From NCBI RefSeq assembly GCF_003945595.2, contig NW_024104521.1, positions 434,001-498,000 on the forward strand: a DNA stretch of 64,000 nt, in the 5' to 3' direction. This DNA comes from Pipra filicauda (taxonomy: Eukaryota > Chordata > Aves > Passeriformes > Pipridae). How positions within the stretch are numbered: the first letter of the stretch is position 1; each line of letters starts with the position of its first letter. The notes beneath the pieces are model-generated. The model was not told where the DNA came from and made no database searches. It saw nothing but the letters and a program-made list of their open reading frames with translations. Below are positions 1 through 12,705 of the stretch, one piece after another. The position numbers were made by a program, and so were the translations under genes.

Positions 1-595
1 GTGCTGGACCCAGTGGGTTTATTTTAGAGATAACTTGGAAAGAACTTGGATGTAATCATTTTCCAGTGGAAGGCTGAAATCAAAACATTTTTCAATATTT
101 GCCAGTTCTTATTTTGAAATATCATTACATCATTTTCTTTGGTAGTTGGATGCTTTCAACATGTAAGTTTGTAACGATTTTTATCACAAACCTTGTATCT
201 CAAAGTTGAACGGAAATCTTGGATTTTCTCCAAAGTTTTCAATCAACTCAAATTAAGAACAAATACGGAGGGGGGGAAAGACTTCTAAATTTTGGTCAAT
301 TTCTTGTTATCACTGTGTGACTTGTCTGTGAATCCAAATACACTTCTGCCCTTTAGATAGTGTTCAGGTTTTTGTTTCATTTGTTTGGGTTTTTATCCTT
401 TTTCACTTTTCACATTTTATTTTTTTTCCAGAAAGAGGTTTATGCAGTTTTAGCTTTCTCAAATAAGTATACTGCCAAGCCTTGGCTCTTGCAAACTGGT
501 TAGTGCTGGTGCTCATTAGCATCAAATGCCACAGTCTGAATCATTTTTGTTGTGTTGCTTAGCTAGCACGTGTTGGCTATTGTATTAGATTTGAG

Positions 596-1521
596 TGGCA
601 AGTGTTTGGTAGTGGAGGTCTACAGGGGTGCCGTCTGTGAGAAGCTGCCAGAAGGTTCTCCTGTGTCCAATGGAGCCAATGCCAGCCAGCTCCAAGACAG
701 ATCTGCTGCTGGCCAAGGCTGAGCCCATCAGTGACAGTGGTAGCGCCTCTGAGATAACTTATTTAAGAAGGGAAAAAGTTGCTGCACAACACCAGCAGCA
801 GCTGGAGAGAGAAGAGAGAATGTGTGAGAGGAACAACTCTGCAGACACCCGAGCCAGAGGGGAAGGAGGTGCTCCAGGAGCCAGAGCAGAGATTCCCCTG
901 CAGCCCATGAAGAGGCAGGCTGTGCTCCTTTAACCTATGGAAGTCCACAGTGGAGCAGAGATCCACCTGCAGCCCATGGAGGACCCAACACCAGAGCAGT
1001 GGAACCCCAATGAAGGCTGTGACCCCATGGGAAACCTGCTGTGAAGCAGATTCCTGGCAGTACATATGGCCCCATGGAGAGAGTAGCCCATGCTGGAGAA
1101 GGTTTGCTGGCAGGAATCATGACCCTGTGGAAGGGACCCAAAGTGGAGCAGTCTGTTCCTGAAGGACTGAACCCTGTGGAAGGGAGCCGTAGTGGTGCAG
1201 TTTGTGAAGAACTGCAGCCCATAGGAAGGACTCATGTTGGAGAAGTTTGAACTGTCTCTCATGGGAGGGACCCCATGCTGGAGCAGGGGAAGAGTATGAG
1301 GAGTCTCAGTACCATTCTCTAATTTGATTAGTAATGAATTAAACTAATTCTCCCAAGTTGAGCCTGTTTTACCAATGTTGGTAACTGTTGAGTGATCTCT
1401 CCCTGTCCTTATCTCAACCCACAAGCCTTTGATTATGTTTTCTCTTCCCTGTCCAGCTGAGAAGGGGGATGATAGAGCAGTTTTGGTGGGCACCTGGCAA
1501 TCAGCCAGGGATAACCCACCC
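596..1521. mobile_element. Avian endogenous-retrovirus-type LTR, decayed, probably solo
   Basis: The segment holds a run of imperfect repeats built on a 'cccatgga..gaccc..gctggagcag' theme between about 900 and 1290. Its right flank includes 'ggtgggcacctggcaatcag' and ends in 'aacccaccc' near 1521. I recognise this arrangement as a high-copy LTR-like repeat of bird genomes. The 101-codon reading frame at 628-933 lies inside it and is part of the repeat, not a host gene. I see no internal retroviral genes beside it, so it reads as a solitary copy. Boundaries are approximate, target-site duplications were not found, and orientation is uncertain because the terminal signals can be read either way. 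I do not assign a family name. Confidence 0.65.
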
Positions 1522-4500
1522 AAGCAGTTAAAGCAGCAATTAATCCCTTTGATACTGAATGGGTTCTTTAATCATCTGACCTATTACTTAATATAATAAT
1601 CAAAGTTCTGTAATGACTTGCATGATTTAATTCCTTTAGGAGTCTTGGAACAGATGAGGAAATTTTGCCATGCAAGCTAACTTACACAGTACTGGAGAGC
1701 TGCTGGCAAAGAATGCTTTTTAAATGCACTCAGGAAAACGATGTCTTAAGCAAGAGCACTGTGGGTGAAGGGAAAACAGGATTTGGTAAGTGAACAGTGA
1801 GCAGCCTGATTGCTTTCTGTTGCACTAACACGTTTTTTGCTGCAAGTTTGAGTAGTGTTTTTGGAGCAAGATTTTTACACTGTTTTACCAGGCAGTAAAT
1901 ACTGTATCAGTCAGACTAGAGCGGTGTTGGATCTGGGTTAAGTTGTCAGAAAGTTCTAAGTGTGTGCCTATCAATAGTAAGTGATTATGCATATGCTCAG
2001 AAGGAATGCTAGCCAAGGGAAAAGAAGCCATGCAGGTTTTTTTTTTACTCTTTAAATGTGGTGGAATCTGCACTATCACAGAAACATGCAGTAACCACTG
2101 ACAGTTTAAAACTTTGTAATAGTGACCTGTATATATGGTGAATACCTTTTTTATAAGATATGCCTGTTCCTCTGTGCTTAAGTTGGGCAGCTTTCCCTTT
2201 GTAGTTTATGGCAGCACACTTACCTCAAATGTTTCTAGTGCTGAGCTGATATTGCTCATGCCGGTTCACAAGCAACACCAGGAAAAATATCCTGACCCCC
2301 TGTGTGTGGACAGAAGAGTGGTGAGGTGGTGCAGGAGTAGAAATCAACCTGCTACAGTGAGTGGACCAGGAAAGAAGTATTGCCTTCAGTCTTTGAATGG
2401 AAGAGCTAGAGAGAACTGAGGAAAAATCAAATAGCTGAATACATGTGCAATTTTTGCCAATGCAAAATGACAAGTCAAGATTTCAACAGCCTTTTAATGC
2501 TTAGATTGTTTTGGTGTTCAATAGAGCAATTCTGAATGAAATACTGCTTAGAGAAATGAATGCAACCAAGTGTGGTGACTGCCTTTTTGATATTAAATTA
2601 TTTTGCAAATAACTACAACACATTTGTCTCTTTTCATCAAGTTTGCTTTTTTCCTGTATTTTTATTTGATTATGGGTAACATTTATTAATGTGACCTCAG
2701 TTGTGGTTGCTTAATTGGGAAGTTGTGTGGTCTTCCCCATCTGCTGAGTGTCTACAAACCTTGTCAACAACAACTGAATATGGTTGCTTTGTGTTTCAAA
2801 AAGAAAAGGAAGGGAGGGGAAAAAAACACAGTCTTGTGTTGCACAACTCAGAGGTTGGCCCAAGGTCTGAAATGCTGAATTATAACTGTTGGTGTAAGAA
2901 TTGTGCAGCTTAAGCTTTGCAAAGAAACTAGCTTGAGCTGTCTAAAGCTACTGCCCTGTTTAGAACTGGTGTATGTCTCTGATGTGTAGTTGTGTATTAG
3001 CTATTAAAAGGAAAAAGCAGAGGCAAACTTTTAGCTCTCTTTCCACAGAGAAAAGTGTGGGCTTCTTCTTTACTGCTTGCAGATCCTCTGCTGCCTGTGT
3101 TGTATTACATGTAACTGATTAAAAAACATGGCTTTTTTTGCATTATGTTTTAAGAGCCTTGAAAAACACTTCAAAAGCTTCTAAAGCATGAAAGACATAT
3201 CAGTAGCAGAACACTGTAGGAGTTGGGCTTTTTGTTTGACTTGATAGGTAGGAAAATATCAGCAGTTGACTTTGAAATGTTTGGTGCAGTGCTGTTTCTA
3301 ATACTGGAGAACCATACTTCACTTTTGAAATAGAAAATTCACTTTACTGGCCTTGCTTTCACTGACACCCATACAAAGAACAGAGCAGAAAAAAGTGTAT
3401 GTCTAAATTACAAAACCAAACCTTTGAGGGAGAGGTGAGTGTGGGCTTGTATGTCAGGGATGATGGGTGGGTGAGAGGGGAATGTGAGTATTTGAAAAGA
3501 AAATAAATTTCTCCTCTTCCATGGCATGAGAAAGTCTGTTCCCAGAGATTTGTGCTTCAGTGGCCGGTTCAGCTGAACGGGTTTTGTCAACATCTGCCTG
3601 AAATTTGGGGCAGGATAAGGATGTGCAAAATAAAAGCAAAACTCAAAAAACCCCAACACCATTGAAGGGATTCTGGAAGCCCTCAGTGAGGCAGATGATT
3701 GAAAAAAGTTACCACTTGTCAGTTGGGCTGCGATGAGTTGACCCCAATCCTCCTTCTGTCTGGTGAACTGCGAGTGTACGGGCACGGGCCAGCTTATGTA
3801 TGGCATTTTACTCTGCAGTCACAATGCATTTACTCTGTGCTTGTTGTGGGTAACTCAGCTGATAACTTGATCAACTTCAGTAAATCACTTCCTTCTCATC
3901 ATCGCCCCTTAGATCATAAGAGCAGAGATCTCAATAGAGTAGATGTTTGTGAGATGTGCAGATGTCGGGAGGGAGGGAGCTTGGCTTTCAGGGAGACAGG
4001 TCAGATTAAGGGAGTTAAATGGGGAAGATGGGTACACATGAAATACAGCAAAGGAGATGAGATGAAGCTCTCCACTGGTCCATAAACCAGGCACCCTGTC
4101 TCAGGAAAACAGAATCTTAATCAACTACAGATCCTCCTGCATTTCAGATGTGAAATAAATATCATGAAAAAGAACCATTCATTCAGCTGCAATGCTGTTT
4201 GGCTCTACCTCTCCTTGGCATTGAAAACCAACTTCACCTTGTCCCAAGTGATGTGTGATGACATCTGAATTGAGGATGTGGTATTCACTCAGGGTATGTG
4301 GGGGTATCATCAGAGTCCATGCTTCAGTCTTGGTCCTGGGTTTTGGAAGGAGCTGACTTCCATCAGGCATTTTTCAACAAATGTGATTCTCATTTGCACC
4401 TGTCTGACAAGAAAATATTGTGAGGTTTGCAGCATCTTGTATTTTCAGAGGATTGGACTGTAAGTAATGGGCTTTGGTCAGTATGGTAGCTGGTAGTGTC

Positions 4501-7500
4501 TGAAAGGTTGATATTGTGAACTCTTTCAGATTTATGTGGCTGTGCAATTGAGCCATAGCTGAATATTGGTGTAAGTTAATTAAATATCATTGTGGGACTC
4601 GTCTTAATTTCCTTTGCAAAGTAAGTTTAACTGTAGCTGATTCTTGCTTAGACAGTTTTCCTTCCCCCCCTCTCTCTGTGGCATTTAATATCCAGCTACT
4701 TCATGACTAGATTGCATTATTCTAATCCTTTACTCACTCAGTACAGACAAATGCTGATGCTTCAGTGTCTTCCTTTCCCTCTGGGACTTCTGTTTGTGGT
4801 ACAGGGTTTGCTGTGGGTTGGTGGAATAAGGTTGTGTTACATGACCTAAAGAGAGAGGTTTCTATCTTGCTGCCACAGTCTACAAACAGGGTGTTCAGGG
4901 CCTCATGCAACACCTGCCAACTCACACCTGACAAAATGAGGTAGTAAGAGTCATTTCCAGTGCACTCTAGATAATATGGGGTTGATGGCAAGTTTTCACT
5001 AAGTTAATTAGACTAACAGCCTACTCATTGCCTTTCTCAGAGAGATTTAAAAGGTCCCAGGGGGATGGTTTATAAACTTTTCAAGTTTCACTCTTAGCTT
5101 GATATGTTTGGAAGCTGGTGTGCACAGTCCGTACGGTGTTCTGCACTAGATGTGGCATCCAGTAACCTCGGCTTTCTGCTTTCCTTAAACATCCTGTGAT
5201 TAAATACTAATGAAGATACTAAAAGTAATTTAAAATACTTCTGGTTTTGATCCTCTTTGAGGTTTTGCAGTGTGTCTTGTGTTTCAGGAAGCTTGGATAG
5301 CAGCCTGTAATGTGAATTATTAGTGAAGGGTAGATGCTGACCCACTTATAGCACTTGCAGAGAATAAATATTTCAAAAATTCTTTATTTCAGGGAGGGTG
5401 GTCATACAAACCTATATGGTAGACCACTGTCAAATGCACTTTCCCCCCTTTTTTTTCCCTTCTTAGTTTTTTTTTTCCCCTCACCTTCTGGATTAGTTGT
5501 TTCTTCATACATTGCTGTTTGTTTTAGAGAGCAGGTTGCCTTGTACATGGGAGTTAAAAGCAGTTGTAGTGAAGGGCTGTAGTTGGTGTTAGACAGTGTT
5601 CTATAACCCATTTCACTGCTCTAAATCACCTGGCTACTAGAGAATATTGTGTGTTTGCATCACAGGGTGCTTAGATACTAAAAGAACTGTACCTTATCTG
5701 GCCCCTGTGTTTTCTGCTTGTTCGATACATCTGAAGAACTTTGGACAAAGGAATGTATATGAGGTAAGAAGACTGGGAAATATGTGCTGCAGAAAAGGTT
5801 GGTGAGGCTCTGAAAAAGATACTTTCATATTAATATTATTTGTTATGGCTCTGTGCAGATATTGAGCTAGGAGCACAACCCTAGGGCAGTACTTACTAAA
5901 AGTATATATTAAGGAACTTTCCAAGAAAGGCTTCTCATTCTAAAAGTTGTCTGAATCAAAACTGGTAATGTGGCTGTGTATCGTGATCAGCACTCACATC
6001 TTGAACCTGCTAGACTGGGTTGCAGGTTTTGATGCCTGACAGCCCAAGCCCAGAGGGCAGACTTCCTATCTGTGGTGTTTCTGTATTCTGTCACACAGCA
6101 CCAGCTCTGTTTGTAGTTAGAGGTGAGCAGGTGTAGTTAACTGCTGCTCTCTGGAATCGAGGTCTAATGGAGGGCTGGCTTTTTAATGTTTTTACTTTGG
6201 TAAAAGTAAACTCTTGCCACGCTCTCACCAGTACTAACTGGCTGTTTCAGAGCAATGAAATGTGCCATAAAATGTCATTTGATGTCTCATAAATTACATG
6301 TTTGAGATGAGAAGTGTATTTGTTATCAAGTGATAGGTTTGTTGTACAACAGTCAATTACAGATTGGCAGAAGAGCTGAAACATAGATCAGGCTGGTGCC
6401 CTGTGCTTCAACAGATATTTTCACTCCCAATGCCTAGGCAATATTTTCTACTTTGTCGTTCACATCAGTTAAATTATCAGTGCCACTGGGACTTAAGAAT
6501 TTTGATGCCTACTTATTGAGAAAAGGGAGCAGAAATAGATCTAGTTTAGTTTCCAGTGGTGCACTGGCTGCATGAAAATAGGTGAGTGGACAAATAGCCT
6601 GAGTTGTAGCCTCCAGCGAGGTGGTTGTACAGCTGTCTCAAAAGAGTTAACTGCTCACCCAGGAGGATTTCCCTAGTTAAGAAGTCAAATAGAAGTTGTA
6701 TAAGTGTGAGGATGGAGGTATTTGGTTTGCTTGACTTAAATGTGTGGACATAATCTGTACGAAAAGAAAATCAGCGTATCCTGCAAGCTGTCATGATACC
6801 AGATTAGTATCCAGCAAATAGCAAGGTGGCAAGATGCACTGCAAAGCTTCATGGTGGTTCAGAAAGCTCATCCTCTGCCTCTGCCTTTGCAGAGTGGGGC
6901 TTGGTAAGACCATGCCGAGAATTGCGAGAAGCTCAGTTGCTGTCTGCGCACTCTTTTGTCCCCTCCTTATTAAATAAATAGACCATGTATCTCCCTCTGC
7001 CGTGGAGCCTGTCATCCCGATCAATAGGTTTCAGTATGGCAGAATTGAACAGGTGTAGCGGGTGTATTTCTTCTGTGAAATTGCTGCAGTGCTGACTCGG
7101 ATATTTTCTGTGAACTGTAAAGCAAGTGCTTTTGACTAAAATATCCTTTTGTCTTGGATTCTTCCCTGCAGTTTATTATTGTGTCTGGAAGATGCCTCCC
7201 GCTGTGAGTTGTGGACTTTCAGCTTAATGTCAGTACTCATTAAATCGTAGGAGCAGAAGAAATTTAACAGACTGGAGTTAAACCACAATAGAAGAAAGAA
7301 TTTAGTGCACCATTTCAGGGAGTTTGCTTGCTTTTAATTGATGCACAGAGCTTAGGTATGGTAGGTATATATACTTTGTAGCAAAGCTACCTGGACGTGT
7401 GTTAAAATAACCTAAACAATCTCACCTCCTGCCAGGCGGGGCTGTACATATGGAGTAACTCAATCTAATTGTTGCAGGCATGGAACAGATGGGGTTTTAT

Positions 7501-9959
7501 TGTCTGGAGTGCTGGGAGTGCCTATGAGAGCCATGTCAGCAGGTTCCTTGCCCCAAGCAGCACTTGCTGAGACACAGCATGCTGCAGGAAGGCTGGCTTG
7601 TGGCAGGAAGTTTTACACAGGCCTCCAGCAACCATGATTGTGATGGCATGTACAAGGGAAGGGGACAGGGGATTTGTGTTCGAGTCTCTGTGTTATGTAT
7701 AATTTACTTGCTACCTTGTGCTTGAGCATTTTCCAACATACTACATAGTAAAACACTCTGATCTCTTATCACCTTGTTGAGTTAAAACACTTTGTGGAGG
7801 TGATTGATCTTATTTTGATTTCATAGAGGGAGAAGCTAAGGTGTGTGAGAGGAAGAGCAAACTGCTGTAGCAAATCAGGGAGAAATTGGTCACTTATTGA
7901 TTCCCATTCCTGAACAGTAACCACTTTATCTCAGGTCTCCTTTTTGTAGTAAAGCAGCTTTATGGAGTGTGATGAAAGACAACTATGCCCTTTCCTGCTT
8001 GTCTGTTCTTAGCCTTCATCATGGTACTACAAGTTTAGTGCGTGCTGAAGTATTTGTCCATCTCAGATAGTGTCAGTTTTTATTGAAGAGGGAAAGTGAA
8101 CTTGGCTGCCTTTGCCGTGCGTTTGGCTTTATTCAGTGAAAGCTGAGATGCATTCACTGATGCCCCGTGCACTGTGCTGGCATGAGCAGATGACAGCATG
8201 AATGTCTGTAGTAAGTATAAAGTCACCCTTGATTTCCTGTGAAGGGGTAAATACCAGCCAGGTTTTGCTGCTTCTCTGTTCCGCTGTAACAGGATGTAGG
8301 AAGAAGTGAACTTGTGGTGCTGCTTTTATTGTACAAGAAATGTTTGAGTATCCATAAGAATGTTTTATGCCAGGCACTGTGTACTGGACCTGTGAAGTAG
8401 GTGCAAAGGCCAGGTTCATGCAGAGAATGATGGCTCAGCATTACCATCTCTACAACAAACTTTGCAGCTTTTCTGTTCTTTCCTTAGCCTACTTTCAACT
8501 TCTCCACAGTGCTTCATTTCACTGCTCAGGACAAGAGGACAGTGTTGTCTTAAGGGACTCTGGAAATGTAGCTGCTGTCAGGCAAGAGTGGGTATTAGAC
8601 AGCTCATCTGCAATAACTTGATGGGGAGAGTCTGGAGGTCAGAGAAAACGTGCTGAAGAAGTGCTGCCTGCCTAAGCATAGTGATTTTGCTTTCCCTGCA
8701 CATTGGACCCAGACCAGCTTATTGTGAGGTTAAGGAGGGCAAGGTGCATTCCTTGCCACAGTAGATACACCTGGGCTGAAAGATGCTAGGAATTAAGGGA
8801 TGGGTATCTTCATGTTGCTGGTGCATTTCTCACATCTGATATTACAATTATTGGCAAATTAAATTGAGGAATTACTTAAATCTTTCCGTTCATGACATAT
8901 CGATTTTCACAGGAGCCCTTCCCTGTCAGCAGACTCTGAGTCTTCAGAATTTCTTTTACTCTGGGCCCCTCTGCAGGGTAGCACTTGTTTCTGTTTATCA
9001 AGGAGGAACTCTAGGCAGTTTTTAAAGACTATAAAAACAAGTTTTTAAATGTTACTGTCTGCAGAGCTACTACAGCCACTGCAGAAGCAAGCCCTGTTGC
9101 AGGGAACACAGTGAGGGGAGCAGAATACAACTGACGTGGAGGTATTCCTTTTCTCACCTTAGCTCTAGGTGAGAGCCACAGTGGGATTGTACCCATTTGG
9201 GGAATAAAAAACACTAACAGGGCCCACATGGATATTCTTCTGCTTCTCACCTTCCAGTGTATGTGCATTTGAGGGACAAAGGGCTAGTAACAGTCACTTC
9301 AGGATTGGCCAGTTGTTGCAGCCTCAAGAACAGCCAAAGTAGAAACTTTCCGCCAGTCACAGCTTTGCAGTTTGTAGAGGACAGACTGCCCTGGGATCGA
9401 TTTGCTGTTTCTCTGATCTTCTCTGTTCTGCAGTTTTTCACCTCTGTTTTTCTTGATCCTGTCTGCCCTTCTGTCTCCTTTTTCCTTTCTCTCTACTTCT
9501 TCCTTCAGTATTCTTTATCAGTGTTTTTTTCTATCCATGGTTTATCTCTAACTGAAGTCTTTCATGATGCTTAGTAAGTAGCAGCACTGTTATGTTCTCT
9601 GTTGTTGATGCACTTTTCTGTGGTTTCCCTGTTCTCTTGCATTTGAGATCCTTAGCCCCTGGGACAGAAGCTTTGCACCCTTCTGGATTGATACAATACC
9701 TGTTACAGTGGGACCCACTTTTACTGTCTAATAACATGATTAATAGAGCTTGTACAAATAAATGATTCATTGGCACTTTCAGGTTCTTAAATCAGGGTGA
9801 CACACTTTTTTCCTGCAATCATTCCCTTCTTCACAAAGAATTAAATAAATGTAATAAATATGCAATAAATGCAAACTTACATAAAGGTTGTTCATCCTGG
9901 GGAATATGCAGGTTCATTTATATGTGTGTCTACATGGCTTCTGGCATCATGGTGTCTAG

Positions 9960-10103
9960 GTAGAAATTAGCTCAGTTGGTTAGAGCATGGTGGTAGTAAC
10001 ACCAAGATTGTGGGTTTAATCCCTGCTTGGGCCATTCACTTAAGAGTTTGACTCGATGATCCTGGTAGATCCCTTTCCACTTAGAATATTCTGTGATAAT
10101 ACT
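9960..10103 (+). mobile_element. tRNA-Ile-derived SINE with CR1-like tail (TguSINE1 type)
   Basis: The head is a tRNA relic. A box A-like 'ttagctcagttggttagagc' lies at 9967-9986, a box B-like 'gggtttaatccc' at 10012-10023, and a 'gggcca' acceptor end near 10029-10034. This order matches eukaryotic tRNA-Ile. It is followed by a segment ending in 'agaatattctgtgataat' (10083-10100), the short 3' signature of CR1 LINEs, which presumably mobilised it. The acceptor stem no longer pairs well and the anticodon position reads AGT instead of AAT, so it is not a working tRNA gene. I recall this tRNA-Ile plus CR1 composite as a passerine SINE, which is the best taxonomic clue in the window. Confidence 0.8.
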
Positions 10104-12123
10104 CATAAGAATAGGTAGCTTGCTTTCTGAAGAGCTGAGTGAAGAAGTAATGTGAGATGTGTGTTTTTCAGAGACCACTGGTATGGCTGGTGTGTATTTA
10201 CTGGGAGATCAACATCTCTCACTGGGAGACTGAGGAATAAAGAATGTGGAGATGGCCTGTGATCTCCTTAGAGGACGAAGCATTAACCTCAAAAAGAGAG
10301 ATTTGAGGAGCCAATTTTTTAGTTCCTGAACCTTCTGCCTATTCAGCAGAATCCTTTCTTTGTCCAGCGACAGTCTCCTCTTGCCAGTTCACTGCTGAAC
10401 TGTGGGTCTGTCAGAGAAGGCAGTGTTGCTGAAGTGACATGTCTCCAGACATCTCTCAGTCCCTGGAGAATTGTGTCCCAAAAGTGCTCTGAAATTTATA
10501 TGACAAATGGCAGCCAGCTCCACTGAGGGACTTGGCAGTGTGGAAATGTCTAAATGCACACTATGGAAGGCTGAGGAAGGTGAGGAACTGCAGCGTTTAG
10601 TCTTTCAGTTGACACTTCACCATTTCCTTGCTTTACAAATGCATTGAAGATGCTCATGCTTCATGAATACCAAACACAAGGGTTTTATTGCCCCCCCATG
10701 ATCGATATGAAGATCTCAGTAGAGAACAGTACATCACAAATCTTTTCTAAGCACTTTAACTGTTCTCTTCCCCCTCCCCAAAGATACTGGCCGATGAGGC
10801 AATCACAGTGTAAAGAGAAACCATTGCCAAGGCTCAGCTGTTACGTGCGGGTGTGTGAACAAATGGTGGCAAAAATGCTGGCCTGTTGTCCGTAGGGGGG
10901 AGACTGTGCTTAAAAGTGCTGGTCTCCTGTTGTCTCCAGGATCAAGTGCCAGCGAAGTGTCACCTTTGGTAAAGGAAATTCTGGCTGTTACTTAGTTGAG
11001 TAGCCCAGGAGGCCAGTTGCCTAAAAGTATGCCTCAGGGACAAGATAGATTTTGAGAGATGGAAGAATAGCAGAGGCATATCAGAGCAGATGATGCAGAA
11101 AGGCACCGCTATCGCACAGCGGGTTGGACTGAGTAGCAGTGAAATTTTTTGTAGCAGATGTGTGAGGAAGAGCTGTACCATGTGCAAAGCCTGGCCTTGG
11201 TGGGTATGCTGGACAGTAAGAACCTGGCTACACAGAGCCAGGGTTGAATCCACCCTCCTCATGCTCCTCTGCCCCAGGCTGCCTGAGAGTTCAGGAAAAC
11301 AGCTCTGCAGAAGATTAGGTTGGGAAGGAATTCTTTGTAGTTAAAACAAATTAAACAGCAAACTTCTTCCTCTAGTAACTGAGGAGCTCTCCGTTCACCT
11401 TGAGTGAAATGAGGAAGGAGACTTGAATTCTTTCCCTTCCTTAATGTCTGTTGATTCTTACTGCAGTGGCAGCTGGTTGGTGGTTTTGCTTTCTCTGGGT
11501 GAATCCCAGCTGTGATTGCAGGTGCCGCTCCACTAGCTCAGATCCAAGCAGGGACTTGTGAGCAGGCAGCCCATGTTGAAATGCTTCACAGCAGTGGGTA
11601 CAAACGAATGCTAAATCTGTTCCCTGGTAAATGTTGGAACCATGTGAGTGCACTGAACCCCTCTGAGCTGCCAAACCTTCTGTCAAGCCAGAACTTAAGT
11701 TGTTGTAAGTCTGTGCTCCCTTTTCTTTCAATAATTGTAGTGTGTCCTGCAGGATTACAAGTATGACTCCAGCCAGGCATGAAACATGCGACTTGAAAGC
11801 CACAGTGTTGGAGAGGCTGGGTAATGGAGAGTGTGATCGTGACTCACAGGAGCTGCTTCTCTGATTGGATTGCAATGGGAAGAGTCTGGGCCTGTCTCTA
11901 TCTGCCTGCTTGCCCTTCTCAGAGGGAACAGTGTTATGGGAAGCCTGATAGGTGCCCTGCTGAATTTGTTTTATGGATGTAACTGTCAAGGTTGGTGAGA
12001 CTGCAGAAGCCTCTCTGTGCTAAGTGTGTACTGATGCTACAAGAGAAGCTACTGGAGTGACCCTGTGCAAGGACTGCACCTGGTGTGTTGGAAGGGTGTG
12101 TGGCTGGGAATGTTTAGTTAATC

Positions 12124-12705
12124 TAGGGTGGCCAACAGGTCGAGGAAGGTGATTCTACCCCTCTGCTCCGCTCTCATGAGGCCCCACCTGGAATATTGTG
12201 TCCAGCCTGGGGTCCTCAGCACAAGAAAGACATGGACTTACTGGAGCAAGTGCAGGGGAAGCCATGAAAGTGATCAGAGGGATGAACACTTCTCCTCTGA
12301 AGACAGATTGGGAGAGTTGGAGTCATTTAGCTGAACAGTAGGCTCTGGGGAGACCTTAGTGTAGCCTTTCAATACTTAAAGGGGACTTATAAGAAAGCTG
12401 AGGGAAAACTTTTTAGCAGAGTTTGTTGTGACAGGACAAGGGATGATGGTTTTTAACTAACAGGGTTGATTTAGATTATATATATGAGGAAGAAATTTTA
12501 AACAATGAGGGTGGTGAGGCATTGCAATAGATTGCCTAGAGAGGTGGTGGATGCACCATCTCTGGAGACATTGAAGGTCGGGTTGGACAGGGCCCTGATC
12601 AGTCTGATCTTGTTGAAGATGTCTCTGCTTGTTGCAGGGGGGTTGGACTAGGTGGCCTTTAAAGGTCCCTCTACAACTTAAACCATGCTATAATATGTCT
12701 ACGAT
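12124..12705 (+). mobile_element. CR1 LINE, 5'-truncated 3' fragment
   Basis: The fragment starts in the end of the reverse-transcriptase ORF. The frame at 12128-12334 contains 'VILPLCSALMRPHLEYCVQP', a typical CR1 signature. It continues through the CR1 3' region, with recognisable 'aggtggtggatgcaccatct', 'ggttggacagggccctgatc' and 'ggggttggactaggtggcct' stretches, and ends in a decayed version of the short terminal repeat near 12690. Frameshifts and stops show it is dead. 5' truncation is usual for CR1. Confidence 0.9.

Noticed and set aside
628..933. 101-codon ORF as a host gene
   Set aside because: It lies entirely within LTR-type repeat sequence and has no splice or promoter context.
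6785..6910. Exon suggested by a pyrimidine tract with TTTGCAG and a nearby GGTAAG
   Set aside because: The implied exon is only about 11 bases and does not fit ARMH3 phase needs with any confidence.
9960..10034. A functional tRNA gene
   Set aside because: The acceptor stem does not pair, the anticodon differs from the parental tRNA-Ile, and the sequence continues into a CR1-like tail, so it is a SINE.
11441..11989. 182-codon minus-strand ORF
   Set aside because: No recognisable motif, no coherent splice sites and composition like the intron around it; best explained as chance.
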